Shown: positions 50,748 to 62,490, numbered from the stretch's first letter. The stretch: DNA of 64,000 bases from Rostratula benghalensis (GCA_013399305.1 VXAI01000068.1:2359898-2423897), one strand, 5' to 3'. Notes: generated from the letters alone by a model not told the origin. Program-made: numbers and translations.

Positions 50748-50768
50748 TTTTTTTTTTTTTTTTTTTTT
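50748..50768. repeat. Poly(T) tract
   Basis: About 20 consecutive T. It encodes the phenylalanine run in an otherwise unsupported plus-strand frame at 50512-50979. Confidence 0.85.
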
Positions 50769-52500
50769 GGGTACTAATAATAGAACTTCATATCTCTGTG
50801 TGAATAGACTGTCTCCTCCTCAAGTCAGACATGAGATTGCTGGTTTGTTTTCTGACAGTGAAGTGCAATTAAAACTCTTGTCCCTTTTGAAGTTAGCTGA
50901 TGAGAGGGGCCCTCTGGCTTTCCAGAAGCTCCCCGTAGATGATCACATAAACTATTTTTTTGCTTGGGAGAAAGTGTGACAGAGATTTGGACCTCTTTTC
51001 CCTGTTTTTTTCAGAAGAAGTGTTTGTATTGGAAACATCTCTATTAATATCTATATAAATAGAATACTTCAGGGGAAGAATGGTGGGGGGAAACCAGTCC
51101 TTTTTGGTTCAGTGACATGCTGCACAGAAGGGCTTTTAGTGATCTGGCAGCCACTGTGCCCAGATGGCATCAGAGCTGCTGGGAGACCTGGAGGAGCGGG
51201 AGTCAGTGGCAAGTGGAGGTGGGGGTGAGGAGCAGGGTGGTAGCCGGACCTGAGGGGCACTGGGGAGGACAGTGACCAGTCACCTAGACTGAAGAAGGGT
51301 CATTTTTAGGACCTGTGAGACAAATGGTAGGTTGTGGAGATGGGCAAAATTAATACTTAACAACACAAACTCAGCTTATTTTGGCTTAGCCATGACATCG
51401 CTCCTGCCAACAGCATCTGTAGTATTCCAGAAATGCTCCCCTACCTCCTCAGCCAGTATGAACAAGACTCAGCAGAGGAGAGGTTCAACACACTGGCTTC
51501 TACAGGAAGGGGAGAAATGCCATGAGAAAGGTGGTACCAGTAATTCCCAGCGCCTGCAGGAGCAGGGAGGTGGTTCAGCCCTTGGCTGGTTCCCAGAAGA
51601 AGCGAAGGAGGGGGAGGAAGAGTGGTAAGAAACCTCCAGCTGTTGCAGGGTGGGAGAAGTTGTTTTGGAGTTGGGTGAGAATGAGCTACCAGGGAGGGCC
51701 AGAGAGGAGGATCCCACCTAGATTTTAACATAATATTGTGTGTGTTGTGACCAGTGGGGAGGCACAGTGAACATGCCCTCTCTGTCCCATGCCAGTGAAT
51801 TCCTGCTTACTCAACAGCGTGCACTCAGCTGAAACGGGAATGTTTTACATCCCAGGAGTGGAAGTGAAGGGGCTGTAATTAAAGGAGAAGGGGAGGAGGG
51901 GAACTGGTAGGAATAATATATGAAACTGGGGCAAAGTTTTTGGGCCAGAATTATCAAGATGCATTCTAGGAAAAGATTAGGAGCACAAATCAGCTGAAAT
52001 TTAGTTAGTAGGCTGGGAGTTGAGTTAAAATATTGCCACCTAATAAGCCAAGCACTGAAGCATCCCCCATGGCTTGTTTTAAATTTCTACAATAGATTCT
52101 GAAAGAGATCAAAGTCATAACATCGTCATCAACAAATTTTCCCTAAGCCATAATGTTACTGCTGCTTTTGCTTTCCTTGAAAGCGGGGACAGAACTGTTG
52201 TCACGTTTTTGAAGAGCCCTCTTCTCGACTGCACTGGTGGGGACAATGCATTTGGATAAAGTGGAGGAAAGCTGCCTGCTGGCTTCTATTATTCCTTTCC
52301 CAGGACCGAAAAAAGAGCATCCTAGGAAAGCTTTCTTTTGGGAAACTGTCACAGCATTAAAAGTTGCATAAAATAAACCTTAAATAGGGGCATGGCAGCT
52401 ATTAGAGTGCTGTGTAATGAGATGGCAATCCAGGATGGGCACCTGGCTTTATGTACAGTGCTGGTTTTCACATGAAGCCATCTAATAAGATATATGTGTC

Positions 52501-52668
52501 CTTTAATTAAGGTCTCATGTACAGTGTAGCAGTAATGAGGGAATATGATGAAAAGAAACGGAAAAGGAAAGAGCTTTATTTACCACGCTGGGTAGCCTTT
52601 ATCATATGGAAATGATCAGAATTTAAATTTTTGTCATCTGCCACAATTTGCTGCTGCTTTAATTAAAG
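52501..52668. promoter_or_regulatory. Pair of CTTTAATTAA homeodomain/POU-type sites (candidate enhancer core)
   Basis: CTTTAATTAAG lies at 52501-52511 and the perfect 12-bp palindrome CTTTAATTAAAG at 52657-52668. Between and around them are CATATG and ATATGGAAATGATC. The block from about 52.4 to 52.9 kb is repeat-free, with sharply higher complexity than the surrounding T-runs. Regulatory function is inference. Confidence 0.3.
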
Positions 52669-54074
52669 TAACACCAAGGCTGTGTACAGTGAGGCTGGCT
52701 AGATGGGCTTCGTGCTCCTAATGACTGTCAGATGGGAAGGCAAGGGGTACAGAGAGGGCAGGGCTGCGGGAGGATCCGGAGGGAGATGGTGCCAGATGGC
52801 CAGGCTTATTTTATTAATTTAGAGCTCCATTACGGCTTCGCTTTTCTTCATTTCTCCAAAGGGTGGGTGAGTTTGATGGGAATCATTTCACAGCCACAGT
52901 AGGATGTGTTTAACCCTTCGGACCCCATAGCACTGCAGCGAAGCGCATGTGTCAGTGGTGTGTCCCATTGGCGTGTGTCCCATCTGCTGGTCACCTTGGT
53001 GAGACTTCAGCCCAGGCACTGAGTCCACAGAAGCCCACCCTCCCTCTGCTCATCTTAAAATGAGCTTCCAGCCATGGTGCACCAGTGCAACTAGCCTTCA
53101 TCCTAAACCAGTCCCAGCTTCTGGCAACCTGCCACAGGGGCTGTCCAGGCTGCTGCACTTCGCCACCTATTTTGGGCTGATCTCTGACATCTGTGAAACC
53201 TTCTTGTTACTAGCAAGTTGCCTCATTCTTCTTCTTCCAGCTCTTGGGTGTCTGGACACCCAGAAAGCACAGCAAAGTACTGAGGAAAGTGAATTTACAA
53301 GATTTAATTCTTTTCGGTTTTGTCTTCATGCCTGGTGTGCTCAGTTACTGAGGTATCTGCTGCCTCCACGTGGCTCCTGTGAAAATCTGCACACAACTGG
53401 AGACTGAGTTTAGATATTACTTAGATTGAGGGGTTTAGAGGGAAAAAGAGGAATATTGTCTTCTGAAAATCTGTTTGACTGAATGCAAAGGAAGAAACTG
53501 CTGAGGCATTTACATTTAGAGCAGGGGTTTTCAATTTTTTCCCTTTCTGTGTCCACTGTGATGACACAGGAGCTTCTGTTTGTCAGGTCTTCTGCATCAG
53601 CAGTGGTTATTGGATTAGTATTTTCTGATCATTTTGTTGGAAAAATTTTACACATCTTTTTTTTTAATCCTGATTTACCCAGTCCTTGAGTTCTGTGTTC
53701 TCACTGCTTCTATTTTACTCTCTTTCCCTTAGTGCATTTTGTCTTACTATTCAATATTGTACTAGGACTAGGGAGGATGAGCTTATAACTGAGAGTTGAG
53801 TAAAGTGGACTTTGAAAATTATACGACACACAAAATTGTATAAAAATATGTTGAATGCTTTATTTAGGGACGTGAGTGCATTATACCAGTAATCTATCTT
53901 CCTAAGTAGATTTCAAAACTATTTTTTGATTTTTTAGGGTTTTGATACATGATACAAATGGAGGGAGCTGATGATGAATCATGATGATGATGTTTACTAT
54001 CAACAGGGATTTTTGCCAGAGTGTTTTATTCAGTAGCAGGGTCCCAGTGGCACTGGCCCACTTAGACCTGCAGA

Positions 54075-54095
54075 TAAAATAAATAAATAAATAAA
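54075..54095. repeat. (AAAT)n microsatellite
   Basis: About five AAAT units in tandem. Confidence 0.85.
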
Positions 54096-55042
54096 CCTTC
54101 CTAGTTCCTTTGTTTATACCGATGTTGCAACAGCTTAAAATAAAGCTTCTATCAGGAGTAAGAAATTAATCTATTTCAAAGTTGTGTGGTGAGATGGCAG
54201 GCAAGAGTGCCAAGAGCTCGCTTGGGTTTTTCTGCCCAGCCCATGGGGCTGCTGTACCACAGGGGGCAGAAGGTCCAGGGGCTTCTTCAGGCACCTTATT
54301 GCAATGGTCGTGTTTCAGCCCCCAGGAGTGTTTCTCCCCACCCCACCCAGACACAAAACAGTCAGCAGAAAGAGGTAGGTGCCTCCAGGCAGCCTTTTCT
54401 TCTTGGTTGCCCTCCACGGATGTGTAGCCCTCTCTTGAGGGAGCCTAGGGAGCATGTCTTGTACGTTTGGATTAAGAAATGTGGATATTTGTGTAGCTGT
54501 GAAATGAAAATCCCTGGAAAATTTGTTTTCTAAGAACGAGCTAAATCTGACTTTGCACATCATTATCAAAAGTCTTATGGATGTGACTTGGACCAGGCTT
54601 TACCTTAGAAGAAGGAAACTGAACAAAACCAAAGCAAGTGCAGAATCAGAAACCATATTAAATGGTTATTTCTCACACAAAAAATGATGAGTGGGACTCT
54701 TCCCTCGAGCCTTTATCCTGCATGTGGGAATTTGGTCACTGATTGTGTTAGAACTGGATTACCAGGCTGCCTGCAGGTGTATAACCTCCTGATTCTGAGG
54801 ACTTTGGGTCAATTCAAAATTTCTTGCTTGGAACCATCATTAATTACATTTGAAAAGTAATTACAGACAGCAGTGTAAGCAAAAGAAGCACCAGCTATTG
54901 TGAAATCCTAACTCGGGAAATCTTTTTCTCAGGTTATGTACTTGAGTGGCCCACCTAATTGCACAATAACTAGTACAATTTGCCACTTAATATGTGAGGC
55001 ATGACCAGAAGATATACTAATGTCTGACCTCTTCTCTTTCAG

Positions 55043-55154
55043 GATGATTTTCTTTATAGTGTCTCCGTTTTAAGTGGAATCCTTTGCACTGTCTTGGCAG
55101 TAATCAAATTTATGCTGGGGAAGGTCCTTACAAGCAGAGCGCTGATAACTGATG
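55043..55154 (+). CDS. TMEM163: TMEM163 coding exon (probably exon 6), residues 186-222, TM4
   Basis: This 112-nt exon encodes 37 full codons plus one base of a glycine codon. It begins DDFLYSVSVLSGILCTVLAV and ends KFMLGKVLTSRALITD. It covers TM4 and the short loop leading to TM5. The motif LTSRALITDG followed by FNS in the next exon corresponds to the conserved CDF-type region where TM5 begins and where family members carry metal-site Asp residues. The acceptor is TTCTCTTTCAG and the donor is GTGAGT, both strong. The split Gly codon (G + GT) is completed by the next exon. Confidence 0.97.
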
Positions 55155-56165
55155 GTGAGTGTGAAGCTGATCCTGCTGCATTTATAGACTCCTCCAGGGA
55201 ACGTTGTAGACAAAGAGGATATGAGTGACCCCCACATGAGGGCAACTGTGAAGGAGCATTGCAATAAGAAGGGCACTGGGAAATTGGGAAAAAAAAAAAT
55301 TCCAAACCCAGAACAGTCTGTGGTACCACCAGCCTCTTGTACAGGTATCTCAGCTGAAATGGGTATGTCTGGTGGAAACTGAACAGTTAATGTGTGGATA
55401 GTAAACAATGACAGAGAGTTAGAGGTAGAAGAAGTAATGAATTAGGTGTCTGTTAGTCAGAGGTTAGACTCCAGAGGGGGGAATATGACACCAATTCATA
55501 TAGCTTTGGCTGTCACGTCTGTCTTCTCTGCCTATGCTTGGTGGACAGTTTCATCCTTACAGTTACAACAAAGCAAGCCTGTTGCAGAAAACGCCTCCCT
55601 GCTTTGAGCAGGAATCACAAGCATCGTTTTAAGTCCATCCTGCAGCCTTAAGTTGCCACCACAGTGCTTGTGGAGCACTGCGTGTGTAAAACCGAGCCTT
55701 TGCCTGCCCTGCTCCAGTTTGGCACAGGGTGAATCTCATCCACTGTATCCTTAGAAAACCTCACTGCCACCCCTCTGTTGGCTCAGGGGTGCAGCACCTG
55801 ACTGTTTCAGGTTTTAAAGGCATGTTTTAAAAGCAGGACCAGATATGCCTCTTACTGACAAGGCTTAAGCTTGTGAGCCTCCAGTCTGCAAGCAACTGAG
55901 GCCACTGATGGCAGAGACTCACAGCGCCCTACAAATCTCTACCAGTTTTTATCTGCAAGCACAGGACAATTTGAAAGACTCTGTAAACATACCCAGTAGG
56001 GTGTTAATGATTCACAGATTGTGGTACATAAATTATTTTACTCCGCTGAAGATTTCACTTTAAGGAAATTCAGTTTTCAGCTTACTCTAGGCATACATAC
56101 AATTGCTTTATTATAAGTAATTTAAATGTAGTCAAAAACTTTTTTGGTGGTGACACATTGTGGAA

Positions 56166-56925
56166 GTGTCAGAGTTGGAAGGGACCTCTAGAGATCACCC
56201 AGTCCAACTCCCCTGCTAAAGCAGGATTGCTCTGCCACCCTCACCAGAAAGAAGTTTTTTCTCATATTCGAATGGAACTTCCTGTGTTCCAGATTGTGTC
56301 CATTGCCCCTTGTCCTTTCACTGGGAACCACTGAAAATTTGAGTCCATCTCCATCCTCCTTCAGCCCACTCTTCAGATGCTTACAAGCATTAATAAGGTC
56401 TCCCCTCAGCCTTCTCTTCTCCAGGCTAAAGAGCCCCAGCTCTCTCAGCCTTTCCTCATAAGGAAGGTGCTCTGATCCCTTAATCATCTTTGTTGCCCTA
56501 CGCTGGACTCTCTCCAGCAGTTCCCTGTTTCTTTTGCACTGGGGAGCCCAGAACTGGATGCAGTATTCCAGTTGTGGCCTCACCAGTACAGAGCAGAGGG
56601 GTAGAATGACCTCCCTCCACCTATTGGTCACACTCTTCCCTATGCAGCCCAGAATTCCATTGGCCCTCTTGGTGACAAGGGCACATTGCTGGCTCATGGA
56701 GAGTATATTATCTACCAGGACCTGCAAACCCTTCTCCTCAGAAGTGCTTTCCAGCAGGTCCACACCTAACCTATATTGGTACCCAGAATTCTTCCTCCCC
56801 AGCTGCAGGACCCTACACTTGCTCTTGTGGAATCTCATTAGGTTCTTCTCTGCCCAGCTCTCCAGCCTGTCAAGGTCACACTGGATGGTGGCACAGCACG
56901 TGGCCACACGTCCAGGCAGGCAAAT
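56166..56925 (-). mobile_element. CR1 LINE fragment, antisense, with a long open ORF2 remnant
   Basis: About 760 bp of antisense CR1. On the minus strand the frame 56988-56188 is open for 266 codons. From about residue 31 onward it shows the CR1 ORF2 C terminus in order: [98 protein letters not shown] and RTRGNGHNLEHRKFHSNMRK. The RT catalytic core and endonuclease are absent, so it is not autonomous. The 3' ATTCTATG tail is also lost. The long uninterrupted frame suggests a fairly young copy. Confidence 0.95.
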
Positions 56926-59836
56926 TATAAACCCTCCCTTTAAAATAGTGGGGCTTGGTTTTGAAACAGGGCAGTTGCTTTCAGACAAAATATTAGCTGA
57001 AAAATTCCTGAACTGGTCTCCTGTATAACACAGGAATCTCTTCCCCCATAATTAACATCCTCTGCTAATTATATTGCTTCTGAGCTGGAGATTGCTCATT
57101 CTTTGATTAAAAAAATTAGGGAATACAGTATACAATTACCTCAGTCTGGTTTTATCGCTCTTTTCTCTCCTTCAGAATTACTTTAGAAAATGTAGAAGGC
57201 CGGTCTTACCATGTGTGGTTAAATATCTTCTTTCACAAGATGTATTTACATATATACTTGATTTATTAACAGTCAGGAGGAGACAATGGGATTCAGCAGC
57301 TGAGACAGATTTAGCGCTCCCTTGCATATCTTTTTTTAGTGTTTTCTGTTTCCTGCTAATTTACCTCCTGTGATCACTGGCTGTAGACCAGCAAACTGTT
57401 TTGAGTAACAAGAGCATACATTCTTCTTCCTGAAAAATAGGTTTATTTTAAAAACAGCAAAATCTGTCTCATCCATGTCAAGTTCTACTATCGAGTTTTA
57501 AAAAGAATAATTTTGGTTTAGAGTAGGGCTTGATAACAGTATTTTTTCAAAGCCTAAGTGTATGAATCCTGCTAAGGCAACATGTTATTAGTACAACGTG
57601 TTTATGGTGAAAGCTCGTGACTGTTTGGATACTAAAACTAGCCATTTCCCAGCTTGAATTGTGTAACCTCTCGGCGGACAAACGCAGAGATGTGGCAGTT
57701 GGGTGATGGCAGCCAGCTTTCCTGTAGGTTTTGGATACCTGTTTCCTTCCCAGATTTTGCCACCTGCTTTTTCCTGTGCTGGCCTGGTGGTGTGCAGAAC
57801 GTGGTGTCTGGGTTAAAACCTGCAGCCGTTACCTCATTTCCTGCCACACCAGCAAAGAGAGCTCTGATGGAAACACAGGTGGGAAGAAAAAAAGATTTCC
57901 TGTGGAAGTGGCTTTTAGGTCATTTGGAAACATCAGCCAGCAATGGCAAGAAAATGAATTATTGCTGCCATTGGTGTGTCCTGGTGATGGATTCCGATTT
58001 AAGATGGAGCAGGGGAAGTAACACTGGTTTAAATTTATGGTTAATGAATTAATATTTGATATTATTTATAAACACACCGAGTATATTTCATTGACATGTA
58101 GTAGCACTGTAAGGTATATTCCCTGGGAATATAAAAGGATCAGGATCCTTCTAGACTAGAGTGTTGACAGTTTAATTATGGCTGCATTGGTTTAACTATA
58201 CTGGTGTAATTAATGCAATAATCAGGCATTTACATGCAACACCTGTGATACCCATGGTTGCATGCACTGCCACAGTCCAAAAAAAACCCCAGCCACCTTT
58301 TTTTAGTGGGGCTGGAAGCCTGAAACCTTTGTACGGCCTGTTCTGCCACAGACTTGCTAAATAACATGTGCTTTTCCCTGCCAGGGTCCCCTTTGCACTG
58401 AAGGCCCTGCTGACGGGGAGCTGGGCATCTTAATCACAATATTAGTGGGAAATACAAGTATTTCAGCTGTGGGGATACTTAGGAAAGGTCAATTTTTAGC
58501 TCCATCTTTCAGAAAGACTTAACAGGCTTTAGGTAAGGACTGGGTGGGATGAGGTCTAGATAAAAGGAGACATTCAGGAATAAGCATTCATGTCTGTGGC
58601 TGTTGGCTGGAAAAAAACTGGCTAAGTGCTGTAAGCAGTAGCAGGTTGGAGTCGACTCACCAAGCACTATAGAATATTCCAAGTTGGATTTTGCATTCAT
58701 TAATTAGGTTAAATAGTATATATATATGTGCCAAAGAAATTTGTTATCAGTGACATTTTTTATTATTTGCAGAAAAACAGTGATGTGTTTTGGGCTATTA
58801 CGTGTGTATGTGTAATTAGAAAAAGGGAATTTGGGGGGAAAAAGCTGAAGAGAAGGAATGACTAAAAAAAAACCCAACCCCCAAAGGGTAGCTGATCAAA
58901 CAGGAGTTGAAGGAAAAAAGCATTAATTATTCCAAACTTTAGAAGGGACAATCTTGGCAACAAAGGTAAAGGGTTTAAAAAAGAAAGAGGAATCTAAAAG
59001 GACGTTTCTAAATTGTGAATAATTGATAGGAGCCCCCTGTGATGTATCTAAGGCATAAAAGGAAAATATTTGCAGGATTATCCTGTATGTCTTCCATAAT
59101 GTATTCAGCAGTGTATGGAGTTCCAAGTTGCAGTGCTAAATACATGTAAGTAAATATATGGAATGGGGTAAAAAGCTTCAGGAGGATGTCTCTGAAATGT
59201 TACTGTGCAAAACCATTTGCCTTTTCCTTGAGCTCCTTGGGTGTGCTGGACTCCAGCGTCCTTCTTCTTTGGAGAAGGTGAGAGCCTTTGGATACCTTAA
59301 AAAGTGGCCTCTGGAGTTCTAACCGGTGATATCTGCACGTCCAGCAGCTGTACATATTTTATGAAGAGGTTCTTTAGAAGGTATCTGGGCTCCAGCAGTG
59401 GCACTGAGGGTTGTTTTTGGCCAGCCACCACTTTACAGCTCAAAGATACTTCATGGGTGCTTTCAGAGTCAACACGGAGCAGGTCCAGCACGTTGAAGGA
59501 ATATTGCTGTTTGGAAAATGAGCATCAAGGGGTGAAAGCCCTGGGATGTAAAGAGCAGCAGGAATTGGGATTTGGAGCTAAATGGATGATGAAAAAACCA
59601 GGAGTGACCAAATCAAGACACAGAGCACAGGGAAATGAATGTTACTCAGATCAGCCAGGACAAGGGACAGAATTCTTGAATGCTGGGCAGACACCAGCTA
59701 TTCCCTGTTTGCTCTGTTGGAAAGAAGGGTGGCAAAGACCTCTGGTTAACCACTGTATGCAGCACCAGCGTGCAGGGGTGCCACTCTCTAGCCTCTCCCA
59801 AGGCTCTCTGCTCCCTGCTGGTGGCACTGGTATAAT

Positions 59837-60582
59837 TGTCATGGTTTCAGCCAGATTCACCAAAACCAGACTGACAGATGGCCCTTCCTCCCCCCGCCCA
59901 AAAAAAGAGAGGGGAGAGGAAGTGAGAAGGAGATTTATGAGTTTAGAATGAACTAAACTACTTTAATGAAGTATTAATAGTAAAATTTAGGGGGAAAAAA
60001 AAAAAGAAATAATGAAATAGATACAATATATACAAAACCTGATCAAGCACCCAGGATGACAATCACATCACCAGCAGGCATAGGTAAAAGTCCCAGACTG
60101 GGCTCAGTGATGGACAGGAGCTGGATTCCAGCTCTGGAGTCAGGAATGCTCAGATTGGGATTGGAGGCAGAGGAACAGACAGGGTCCTCCTCAGATGTTG
60201 GCCATGGAAGAAAGAAAGTTGACCCTTTGATCCCTCAGCTTTTATACTGAGCATGATGTGGATGGGGTAGAGTTGGTCAGGTTTGGGTCACCTGTCCTGC
60301 CCCCTCCTCACCACAGGGGTGACCCCTCAATGCTTTCCGTTTCCAACCCTCCAAGGGGGCAAATAACAAAATTCCCTGCCCTTGGTTGTTCTAGCAATGA
60401 GTATAAGCCAGGGCCTCTCTGCACACCATTCCTTGGGATAATCAGGTCTGATCACTGTGAGAGGGGTCAGTTTCTAACCAATCTGCTGTTAATTTCAGAG
60501 TTTAGTTAGTTAGAAGAGGCCCAGCTAAAAAAGTAAAATTACAAGCCAGAAAACTGGTTCTGTTTTACCTTAAACCAGGACA
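59837..60582 (-). mobile_element. Solo LTR of an avian endogenous retrovirus
   Basis: The 746-bp element is bounded by TGTCATGGTTT and AAACCAGGACA, an 11-bp imperfect terminal inverted repeat with the TG...CA ends of LTRs. Flanking five-base sequences ATAAT (59832-59836) and ATAAA (60583-60587) look like a one-mismatch target duplication. The minus strand is the likely sense: it starts TGTCCTGGTTTAAGG, has a TATAAAAG promoter box (plus-strand 60239-60246) and an ATTAAA signal (plus-strand 59962-59967). No internal retroviral genes adjoin it, so it is a solo LTR left by recombination. Confidence 0.85.
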
Positions 60583-60695
60583 ATAAAGCCTTGCCTCCCT
60601 GCAGCTTTCCTCTTCTTAGGCGAGATGGTTAAAGGAAATTCCCAGAGATTTGGTTCCTTCTTTAATTTTTTTTGCTTTTTTTTTTTTCCTTCTAG

Positions 60696-60837
60696 GTTTC
60701 AACTCTCTTGTAGGTGGAATAATGGGATTTTCCATCCTTCTTAGTGCAGAAGTTTTTAAGCACAATTCTTCTGTCTGGTACCTGGATGGCAGTATAGGGA
60801 TTTTAATTGGACTTACAATATTTGCCTACGGAGTCAA
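60696..60837 (+). CDS. TMEM163: TMEM163 coding exon (probably exon 7), residues 223-269, TM5-TM6
   Basis: This 142-nt exon completes the glycine codon and encodes 46 more residues, starting FNSLVGGIMGFSILLSAEVF and containing KHNSSVWYLDGSIG and LIGLTIFAYGV. It spans TM5, the short extramembrane turn with WYLDGSIG, and most of TM6. The aspartate in YLDGS is a likely metal-site or structural residue by analogy with CDF proteins, which is inference. The acceptor lies after a long T-rich tract (TTCCTTCTAG) and the donor is GTGAGT, so the last lysine codon is split AA|G. The antisense solo LTR upstream leaves only 113 bp for the branch point and pyrimidine tract. Confidence 0.97.
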
Positions 60838-62212
60838 GTGAGTATTTCCCACTAGCAGCCGATGGGCTGGCTGTTTAATGTAATAAACCATAGCTCTTAA
60901 AGGCTTAGATAACTCCAGTAAAATCAGTCACTGGAATTTAGCAGACCAGCTGCCAATACCCAAGCAGAGTGTGTGGAAAGGGATAAAAGACAGTGTGTGT
61001 CACATCAGTGGGAAAGCAGCCAGGACTTCAAAAGAAATTGGAATAATTGTATACCCGAATTTGGAAATACAAGGATTGAAATTTTTGAAAAATAACCCTA
61101 ACTCTTGGATAAAATCAGTCCCTGTTGCTTTTATAGCACATTTCAAAGCACAGGGGTTTTTTTCCAAGGAAAGGCTATGTTATATACAAGATGCCTGAGT
61201 TTAAAGAATGATCTTGGTAGAGATTTCCATCCCAGCCGTACCCTGTAGCAACTCCTGAACTGCAGGTTGGCCAGTCACGTTCCAAGTCTTCTTTCTATTG
61301 AATTTTAAGATGCTTTCTTCAATTCACAACACCAGAAATAGAATAATATCTGCCACGCACTTTGTTGCTGCCACAGTTTCCCTTGGTTGCCTGGGTTTTG
61401 TGTTTTAGTCCCCTTTCTGCCATAAGAGAACGGGGGAGATGGAGCATCTTAGTTAATTGGAATTGTGCCTGTTGAGAAGCAGACTTTGGCCAGGCTGCAG
61501 TGAGCTGTCATCTGGAAGCTGTGTGGGCTATTTTTAAAACCTGGAAAATGAAATTAACATTTTAATGGAGAATACCATTCTTGGAAAAATCCCTATAATT
61601 GCTATTTCCATTATAAAACTAACTGTTCTGGAAAACTGTAGAGGCAAAGCCATAAAGAAATATTTATTTAAACATACCAAAGAGCACCAGAAGCACAGCC
61701 ACCGAAACTCAGGCCATCAGTCTGCTCCCCAGAGCGTGCTCAGCCATTGTGTCACCAAGACACAGTGAGGGCTAAGGGAAGGATAAAACTAAAGTCTGTT
61801 TTGGCAACTACCCTATTTTACACTTTGTGAACTGCTGCAGTTCTCCTCTGTTAGATACCATCCTCCAGCAGCCTGGGGTGAAGCAGGTTGCTGCTACATT
61901 CCCTTTCCGAGTGCCCCAGTGGCTTCTCCAGCCAAAAGTGGCTGCTGCTCTGCATTTCCATTTCTCAGCACAGCCCTGCATCCAGGCTTCCCAAACCAGA
62001 GCCCCTCTCCACACAGTTTGTTTTACACCCCCCTTTTGGGCAGAATTCATTGTGGGGCAGAATTAATTCTAACAGGGAGAAGGCAAGATAAGGTTCTTAG
62101 AACAGCTCAGTTCTTGTTAATTAATAAAAAAAATGAATATTTGTAAGTAAAGAGCCCAGGTCCAGGGTTTTCCTGTGTGTCTGCATGACCACTCTCGTGC
62201 TTCCCTCTGCAG
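60838..62212 (+). other. TMEM163: TMEM163 last intron, 1375 bp
   Basis: This is a GT-AG intron with donor GTGAGT and acceptor CTTCCCTCTGCAG. I see no gene, mobile element or RNA in it. Overlapping short open frames on both strands near 61.8-62.1 kb come from a GC-richer patch and have no family similarity. Confidence 0.88.
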
Positions 62213-62273
62213 GTTGCTTATCGATATGGTGCCCCGCGTGAGGCAAACGCGCCACTATGAGATGTTTGAGTGA
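62213..62273 (+). CDS. TMEM163: TMEM163 terminal coding exon (probably exon 8), residues 270-289 and stop
   Basis: The first base completes the split lysine codon. The exon then reads LLIDMVPRVRQTRHYEMFE followed by TGA at 62271-62273. This is the strongly conserved cytosolic C terminus of TMEM163 and fixes the identity of the gene. The acceptor is CTTCCCTCTGCAG. The 61 coding bases (one plus 20 codons including the stop) agree with the phase of the previous exon. With all six exons joined, the visible product is 181 complete residues plus part of one codon. Confidence 0.97.
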
Positions 62274-62490
62274 AGATGAACCCCCCCTCCTCTGTAAGGA
62301 CTGTAAAAACTACAGCATCCTACAGTTTGGGCAAGTGGTGCCAATGGTATTTTACTAAATATGCGGTTTGTTTCCCGTGGTCTGTTTTTGTTCAGGTTTG
62401 TTTTAATGGGAAATCTCTCTGTAAAACTGGCGTATGTGCACACTGCTTGCAATTCAGCTGAACAGCAGCCTTTCCTTTTGGTTTTTGGGG

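Larger units (their letters stand above)
42591..55042 (+). other. TMEM163: TMEM163 12.5-kb intron
   Basis: This 12,452-bp GT-AG intron runs from GTAAGG to TCTCTTTCAG. I could place no CR1 or LTR copies in it, which makes it unusually repeat-poor compared with its neighbours. It holds long poly(T) runs, a GTTT and an AAAT microsatellite, a possible MIR-like remnant at 47.4 kb, a purine-rich block at 51.06-51.72 kb, and two regions that look like regulatory elements (46.6-47.0 kb and 52.4-52.9 kb). No coding exon is supported. Confidence 0.85.
55155..60695 (+). other. TMEM163: TMEM163 5.5-kb intron
   Basis: This 5541-bp GT-AG intron (GTGAGT ... TTCCTTCTAG) carries the longest CR1 coding remnant of the window, antisense at 56.2-56.9 kb, and a 746-bp antisense solo LTR that stops 113 bp before the next exon. 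The remaining sequence shows no exon. The 215-codon plus-strand frame at 59304-59951 starts at GTG, runs into the LTR and has no recognisable family, so I do not call it a gene. Confidence 0.88.

Noticed and set aside
50512..50979. 155-codon plus-strand frame
   Set aside because: It starts at GTG and passes through a 20-T run that gives a phenylalanine tract. The frame is kept open by low-complexity sequence.
56534..57028. 164-codon plus-strand frame
   Set aside because: It is the antisense shadow of the CR1 ORF2 remnant on the minus strand.
59304..59951. 215-codon plus-strand open frame with a CLLCWKEGW segment, considered as a retroviral gag piece or a gene
   Set aside because: It starts at GTG, runs across the LTR boundary at 59837, and its cysteines do not fit a CCHC zinc knuckle. 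No family is recognisable.
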